DNA of 24,207 bases from a virus. The notes under the pieces are model-generated. The model did not search any database. It saw only the letters and a program-made list of their open reading frames with translations, and was not told the origin of the DNA. Each line of letters begins with the position of its first letter. Position 1 is the first letter of the stretch. The translations under genes and the position numbers were made by a program. Below, piece by piece: positions 20,618-24,207 of the stretch. The stretch spans positions 1 to 24,207 of IMG/VR virus record IMGVR_UViG_3300042470_000283, one strand, 5' to 3'.

Positions 20618-21661
20618 ATGTCAATTTCTCGCATTTTATCAGAATGCCCGAATGTGCAAATGTCACTATCGGAGCTTTTCATCGAGGTAGGTCAGCGCGA
20701 ACAGCTACCTTTCCTCGAGTTTCTTAATTCACCTGAAAACGTAAAGCTAATTAAACAAGAAGTAGCACCCGGTCGCGGTAAGCTAAAGACTGTTGAGGCT
20801 CGTTGGATTCAGCGCCTACCTGAGACGGAAGTCGAAGAGGGTGGCGATATCCTTACTTGTACCTCATCAAACACCTACGGCGATTCGACCACTACTTACA
20901 CGCTCGAAACAACCGATACGTACATCGCATCACAATTAATTAACGCTGCTGATATTGCTCGCCATTGTCAGGAAAACAGCCGTTACGTACTTGAGAGCGT
21001 TATGCGTTTAATGGATGTAATCGACCGCAAGGTAGCATCAGCCGCAGCTACGCAAGCTGTTTCAGCTATCGGAGCTTGGGGTACTGATGTAGATGGTTAT
21101 TACAGCGTAACTGGAGATTGTTTAGAAATCACAACTGAATTGGGTTCGGCTGAACTTAACCCGTTTGCTTTGGCTGACATCTTACAGGCTACTCGTATGG
21201 CTAATTACCCTGCCGCGCCAATCGCTTTCGGCGGTGCTGCAATGCAGCGTTACGCTAACGCGGTTCAAGCTGGGTGCTGCACCCAGTATGGCATCGACCT
21301 TTTAGCTATTTCACAGCAAAACGGTTTCGGGTTTGCTTACGATGCTCGTTTAGCTGCTGCACAGGGCAGCCAAACTAAAGCTCTCGTAACAACCGCAGGC
21401 GCGATGCAATGGTTATCGTTTAACATGGCTGAGTGGAATGCAGGTATTACACCAGTAGCGGGTAGCAATTATTCTAAGACTATTGCTTTCACCCCTGCGG
21501 GCTTGCCTGTTGACTTGACCATGAAAGACGATTGCGGTAACTTATCTATCGTTGTAACGCACACGGGCAAGCTCGTAACGTTGCCAACTGATATTTACGA
21601 ATCAGGCGACAAATACGCTGGCGTAAATTACGTTAACTGCGTGTCTATCGTAAACCCGTAG
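20618..21661 (+). CDS. Major capsid protein (347 aa)
   Basis: The start MSISRILSECPNVQ at 20618 follows an A-rich leader; an in-frame upstream TTG/ATG-like start in the leader was set aside. An N-terminal arm (LSELFIEVGQREQLPFLEFL) is followed by the long spine-helix region (INAADIARHCQENSRYVLES, VMRLMDVIDRKVAS), Ala-rich domains and a beta-rich C-terminus (DCGNLSIVVTHTGKLVTLPT). Size, codon-regular sequence, the scaffold gene upstream and position in the head module support the capsid call. A terminator follows after 78 bases that are open in the -1 frame. Confidence 0.82.
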   Translation: MSISRILSECPNVQMSLSELFIEVGQREQLPFLEFLNSPENVKLIKQEVAPGRGKLKTVEARWIQRLPETEVEEGGDILTCTSSNTYGDSTTTYTLETTDTYIASQLINAADIARHCQENSRYVLESVMRLMDVIDRKVASAAATQAVSAIGAWGTDVDGYYSVTGDCLEITTELGSAELNPFALADILQATRMANYPAAPIAFGGAAMQRYANAVQAGCCTQYGIDLLAISQQNGFGFAYDARLAAAQGSQTKALVTTAGAMQWLSFNMAEWNAGITPVAGSNYSKTIAFTPAGLPVDLTMKDDCGNLSIVVTHTGKLVTLPTDIYESGDKYAGVNYVNCVSIVNP

Positions 21662-21741
21662 CAGCGTCGGTAAGTTTATTATCGCAAGCCGATGAAGACT
21701 TATTGACGCAAAATGGGTTAGATAATTTAGTAACCGAATAG
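21652..21741 (+). other. Candidate programmed -1 frameshift and capsid extension
   Basis: The last capsid codons are gta aac ccg tag, so the heptamer A AAC CCG (21652-21658) fits X XXY YYZ directly before the stop. After a six-base spacer, 21665-21670 can pair with 21689-21694 (six pairs, one G-T). In the -1 frame 27 codons follow (VAASVSLLSQADEDLLTQNG, LDNLVTE) and end at TAG 21739-21741, exactly at the base of the terminator. The extension has no start codon of its own. YYY of CCC is not among the most efficient slippery sites, so efficiency may be low. Confidence 0.5.
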
Positions 21742-21769
21742 AGGGGTGTAACAACCCCTCTTTTTTTTT
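21740..21769 (+). terminator. Rho-independent terminator after the capsid gene
   Basis: AGAGGGGT (21740-21747) pairs with ACCCCTCT (21754-21761) around a 6-base loop, followed by nine T in all. It is the strongest canonical terminator in the window, as expected after the most expressed gene. Confidence 0.9.
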
Positions 21770-21776
21770 ATCTTTG
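21769..21776 (+). promoter_or_regulatory. -7 element TATCTTTG before the connector operon
   Basis: TATCTTTG begins with the last T of the terminator run. No TTTG is present 19 bases upstream. The ATG at 21782 follows after five bases, so a transcript from here is leaderless. Confidence 0.5.
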
Positions 21777-21781
21777 TTGCT

Positions 21782-22810
21782 ATGTGCTACGAATCACTTT
21801 TAGGCTTACGCGATTGCAACCTCGCTACACCTACTACGGGCTTATATATCGATGAACTCGGTATAAACAACACTTTTTTAGGGCAACTCATAACCGACCA
21901 GTATAACAACGGGGTAGAATTGTTCGAAGATAAACGCGCCTTCGCATGGAAAAAATTAAGCAGCGACGTTTTAACGCGCCTTTCACCAATGATGAAATCC
22001 GACACGATAATCGAATCGAAGCGTATCGGTCAAGTGGTGAGCGATTACAGCAACGTTCAAACGGCGTTAGGCGCGGGTAATTACGGCGGCATACGTGTAA
22101 AGATTAGCCCGAATACGTTAAGCTATCTAAACTTATTTATAAGCGATTTAACGCTCGCAATAGATTCGAGCAACACAAACGTGCCGATACTTGTTTTCGA
22201 TATGACCACGCTTCAGCTAATCGATACGATTACATACACGGCTGGCGGCATCGAGTATTATATCGGTAAGGAGTTCGCGGCAAAGCGGCGCAAATTAGAT
22301 TTAGCTTTCGTTTATGAATCGACGATGAACACGGTTAAGTTTATCCCGAAAAAAGGTAGCTGCTACGATTGCGGCGGTTCGGTACGTGAGGCGCATATTT
22401 GCCCGTTTGTAGATGCGATAGGCATTAACCTAACAACCGACGGCGTAAGCGTGTTAAGCAGTTCAAATAATAAGTACACTACGGGTATGAGTTTGAATTA
22501 CTCGGTTAGCTGCGACCGTCGCGGCTGGCTTTGTTCAATTGGTAACCAAATGAGTTTAGCTTTAGCATACGCCACAGCCGTAGAAATATATAACTACGCG
22601 CTAACGGTAAGCCCTAACCAACGGGCTAACACCTCGGTAATAGTAAACAAAGGCTCAAAGGATTTAGGCGGCATAACAAACGCCCGCGACATTGCAGCCG
22701 AGCAGTACAATACCGAGTTAACGGCAATGCTTCAAAATATGAGACTGCCCGACGATAACCATTGTTTCGATTGCCGTAAGAATATCAAATACGTAACGGC
22801 GCTGCCATGA
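21782..22810 (+). CDS. Virion-module protein of unknown function, possible connector (342 aa)
   Basis: The start (MCYESLLGLRDCN) lies directly after the promoter. The protein is mainly beta with Cys pairs in GSCYDCGG, ICPF and HCFDCRKN, which may bind a metal. ATPTTGLYIDELGINNTFLG near the N-terminus recurs in Bacteroidota phage proteins that follow the capsid gene. I do not recognise a defined domain. Position after the capsid and before neck-like genes suggests a head-completion or connector role. It is joined to the next gene as ATGA. Confidence 0.68.
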   Translation: MCYESLLGLRDCNLATPTTGLYIDELGINNTFLGQLITDQYNNGVELFEDKRAFAWKKLSSDVLTRLSPMMKSDTIIESKRIGQVVSDYSNVQTALGAGNYGGIRVKISPNTLSYLNLFISDLTLAIDSSNTNVPILVFDMTTLQLIDTITYTAGGIEYYIGKEFAAKRRKLDLAFVYESTMNTVKFIPKKGSCYDCGGSVREAHICPFVDAIGINLTTDGVSVLSSSNNKYTTGMSLNYSVSCDRRGWLCSIGNQMSLALAYATAVEIYNYALTVSPNQRANTSVIVNKGSKDLGGITNARDIAAEQYNTELTAMLQNMRLPDDNHCFDCRKNIKYVTALP

Positions 22811-23313
22811 CACCCGAAGAGGCGAAAAAACGAACCGACGCGCTTTATAACGACTGGCTCAGTAATTTCGAGCCGTTATATTTAGCCGCTATCGAATTAC
22901 GCCGCTTAATGTACACGCGAATATTCGAGCGTTCAGGGGGCAACCTTAACACGGCAGGGCAACAAATACCATTACCAGCTCGGCGTGGCGGTAATTACGA
23001 AACACCTTATTCGCCGGGTTATGCAGTTAGAAAGCAACGCCGACCGATACCGCTCGAGTTAACTGGTTTTTTACGCCGTAACTTTTTAACCGAGCCGATA
23101 CTGGAACAAGGGTTAAGCGCCGCGTTAATGCTTAACGACCACGAATATTTAAAGGCGCAGGGCTTACAATTCGGAAAGGCTGTTAACCCTCGTTATGATT
23201 CGTTTGGCGGTTACGGAGTAATATTTAAACCCACCGAGGAAGAGGAAGCCGAATTTTTACGCATACATACTGAGTTTGTAACCGAGCAAATAAATAAACA
23301 ACTGGGAGCATGA
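22807..23313 (+). CDS. Neck / tail-completion-like protein (168 aa)
   Basis: The N-terminal helices (KKRTDALYNDWLSNFEPLYL) lead into RRLMYTRIFERSGG. YAVRKQRRPIPLELTGFLRR then resembles the K/R..P..LTG.L.R signature of phage virion morphogenesis (gpG/HK97 gp10-like) proteins that join head and tail. The C-terminus is acidic and helical. Starts and ends are coupled as ATGA with both neighbours. Confidence 0.62.
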   Translation: MTPEEAKKRTDALYNDWLSNFEPLYLAAIELRRLMYTRIFERSGGNLNTAGQQIPLPARRGGNYETPYSPGYAVRKQRRPIPLELTGFLRRNFLTEPILEQGLSAALMLNDHEYLKAQGLQFGKAVNPRYDSFGGYGVIFKPTEEEEAEFLRIHTEFVTEQINKQLGA

Positions 23314-24207
23314 TTTTAAAAACGATTATAGACCGTTTAAACCAACGAATTGAGGTAAGCAATATATTCGACCGCATATATGGTTTGTGTGAGCTTACAG
23401 GCGATAAGGGTTGGATTTACTACATAGGCGACGGGCAAGCGATACCCGTAACGGATTACGATTCTAAACAGGGTTCGTTATTTTGGGCTAAGCGTGGTAA
23501 GGTTAACATATCGAAAATTGATAGCCTAAAGGTTAGCGGATGCAAGCAAATGTATTCGACTAAATTTAACCTTTCAGCTTACGCAATAGTTCGTAAATCG
23601 CACCTACCCTGCGACGGTGAAGATGCAGGCGACTGGGTAGCTTCACGGGTTTATAAGTTAGTGAGCGGGCGCGATTATGGATTTAAAGAGGTAATCGATG
23701 TCGTAAGCTACGAAGTAATACCGAACGGCTACACGGTGGGCGATAAAACGTTACCGCCTAATTTTGAGTTCGCAACGGTTGTAATCGATTTAGAAGTTGA
23801 GATTGTTAGCGGTTCGGAAGATACGTGCTACGATATTTGCAACACGGGCGACATTCCTTTGCCGCCCGACTTTTTACCCTGTACGCCTTGCTTAACCGAA
23901 GTTGCGGTTGACGGCGTTACGATTATCGGCAACGGTACACCGAGCGACCCTTTAATAGCTGTTGGTGGTGGTGGCGGTACGCCATTGCGCACGCAAGATG
24001 AGGGCGTAAACGTAAGCACCAACACGACTACCTTAAACTTCACAGGCGCGGGCGTAACGGCTTCGCTAACCTCGCCGGGAGTGGTTCAGGTAAACATCCC
24101 AAGCGGTGGCGGTGTTACAAGCGTTACCGGTGTTGCTCCAATTGCCTCGAGTGGTGGCAATACGCCAGCGATAAGCATCCCACAAGCGAGCGCAAGCGTG
24201 GATGGGT
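23310..24207 (+). CDS. Tail-completion-like domain fused to fibre-like repeats (3' end outside window)
   Basis: The frame opens in ATGA with the previous gene and has no stop before the window end (298 codons seen). Residues 1-170 (RIEVSNIFDRIYGLCELTGD, VNISKIDSLKVSGCKQMYST) look like a tail-terminator-sized alpha/beta domain. A Cys-rich linker follows at about 173-192 (CYDICNTGDIP, PCTPC). From about 200 the sequence changes to GNGTPSDPLIAVGGGGGT, PLRTQDEGVNV, then VTSVTGVAPIASSGG and TPAISIPQASASVDG. This is the style of trimeric phage tail fibres with Gly/Ser/Thr-rich repeats. Confidence 0.72.
   Translation, partial: MILKTIIDRLNQRIEVSNIFDRIYGLCELTGDKGWIYYIGDGQAIPVTDYDSKQGSLFWAKRGKVNISKIDSLKVSGCKQMYSTKFNLSAYAIVRKSHLPCDGEDAGDWVASRVYKLVSGRDYGFKEVIDVVSYEVIPNGYTVGDKTLPPNFEFATVVIDLEVEIVSGSEDTCYDICNTGDIPLPPDFLPCTPCLTEVAVDGVTIIGNGTPSDPLIAVGGGGGTPLRTQDEGVNVSTNTTTLNFTGAGVTASLTSPGVVQVNIPSGGGVTSVTGVAPIASSGGNTPAISIPQASASVDG

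Noticed and set aside
21659-21673. Stop-codon readthrough of the capsid gene
   Set aside because: The in-frame sequence after TAG reaches TAA after three codons, so readthrough adds nothing useful; the -1 frame is the only long open extension.
1-24207. CRISPR array, insertion sequence or diversity-generating retroelement
   Set aside because: No regularly spaced repeats, transposase, reverse transcriptase or template/variable repeat pair was seen.

Overview
The window is about 24 kb of a tailed bacteriophage genome (siphovirus-type, with a long tape measure protein) that probably infects a member of the Bacteroidota. The host call rests on promoters: most gaps between transcription units carry the Bacteroidota -7 element TAnnTTTG, several with TTTG 19 bases upstream, while Shine-Dalgarno sequences are largely absent and start sites are A-rich. 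Every convincing gene is on the + strand. Genes overlap at ATGA, TAATG or TGATG junctions or by short stretches, so the genome is organised as long translationally coupled operons.

Layout. Bases 1-2070: the C-terminal half of a DnaB-type replicative helicase, then small genes including two ribbon-helix-helix-like proteins. Bases 2068-3317: a ParB-like protein and a Mom-like DNA-modification protein on an AT-rich segment. A tRNA-Gly-like sequence lies in frame inside the 3' end of the mom-like gene. Bases 3301-4883: small and large terminase. Bases 4880-12691: small Cys-rich proteins, candidate tail-assembly chaperones, an 894-residue tape measure protein and two large distal-tail proteins. 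Bases 12786-13325: a likely tail tube protein in its own transcription unit, ended by a strong hairpin. Bases 13300-14973: a glycosyltransferase, a SAM methyltransferase and a 25-residue microprotein. Bases 14973-23313: portal, MuF-like head protein, scaffold, major capsid protein and connector/neck candidates. From 23310 to the window end: a protein with a tail-completion-like N-terminus fused to a fibre-like repeat region. The tail module precedes the head module, the reverse of the usual order.

Between the MuF gene and the capsid gene, transcription is heavily punctuated. Two 89-bp promoter-leader copies each drive a tiny monocistronic gene that ends in a terminator. About 420 bases between a good promoter (20054-20082) and the capsid gene carry no convincing protein gene. 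They hold many compatible short- and long-range complementary segments, and I interpret this as a large structured noncoding RNA with a terminator/antiterminator-like switch at its 5' end. I could not match it to a known RNA family. The capsid gene ends at an X XXY YYZ heptamer (AAACCCG) directly before its stop, with a hairpin at standard spacing and a 27-codon open -1 frame that runs exactly to the next terminator. This suggests a frameshifted minor capsid protein.

Other points: GATC occurs only twice by eye in 24 kb, which together with the mom-like gene points to pressure from restriction. No integrase, repressor, lysis gene or CRISPR array is visible in this window.
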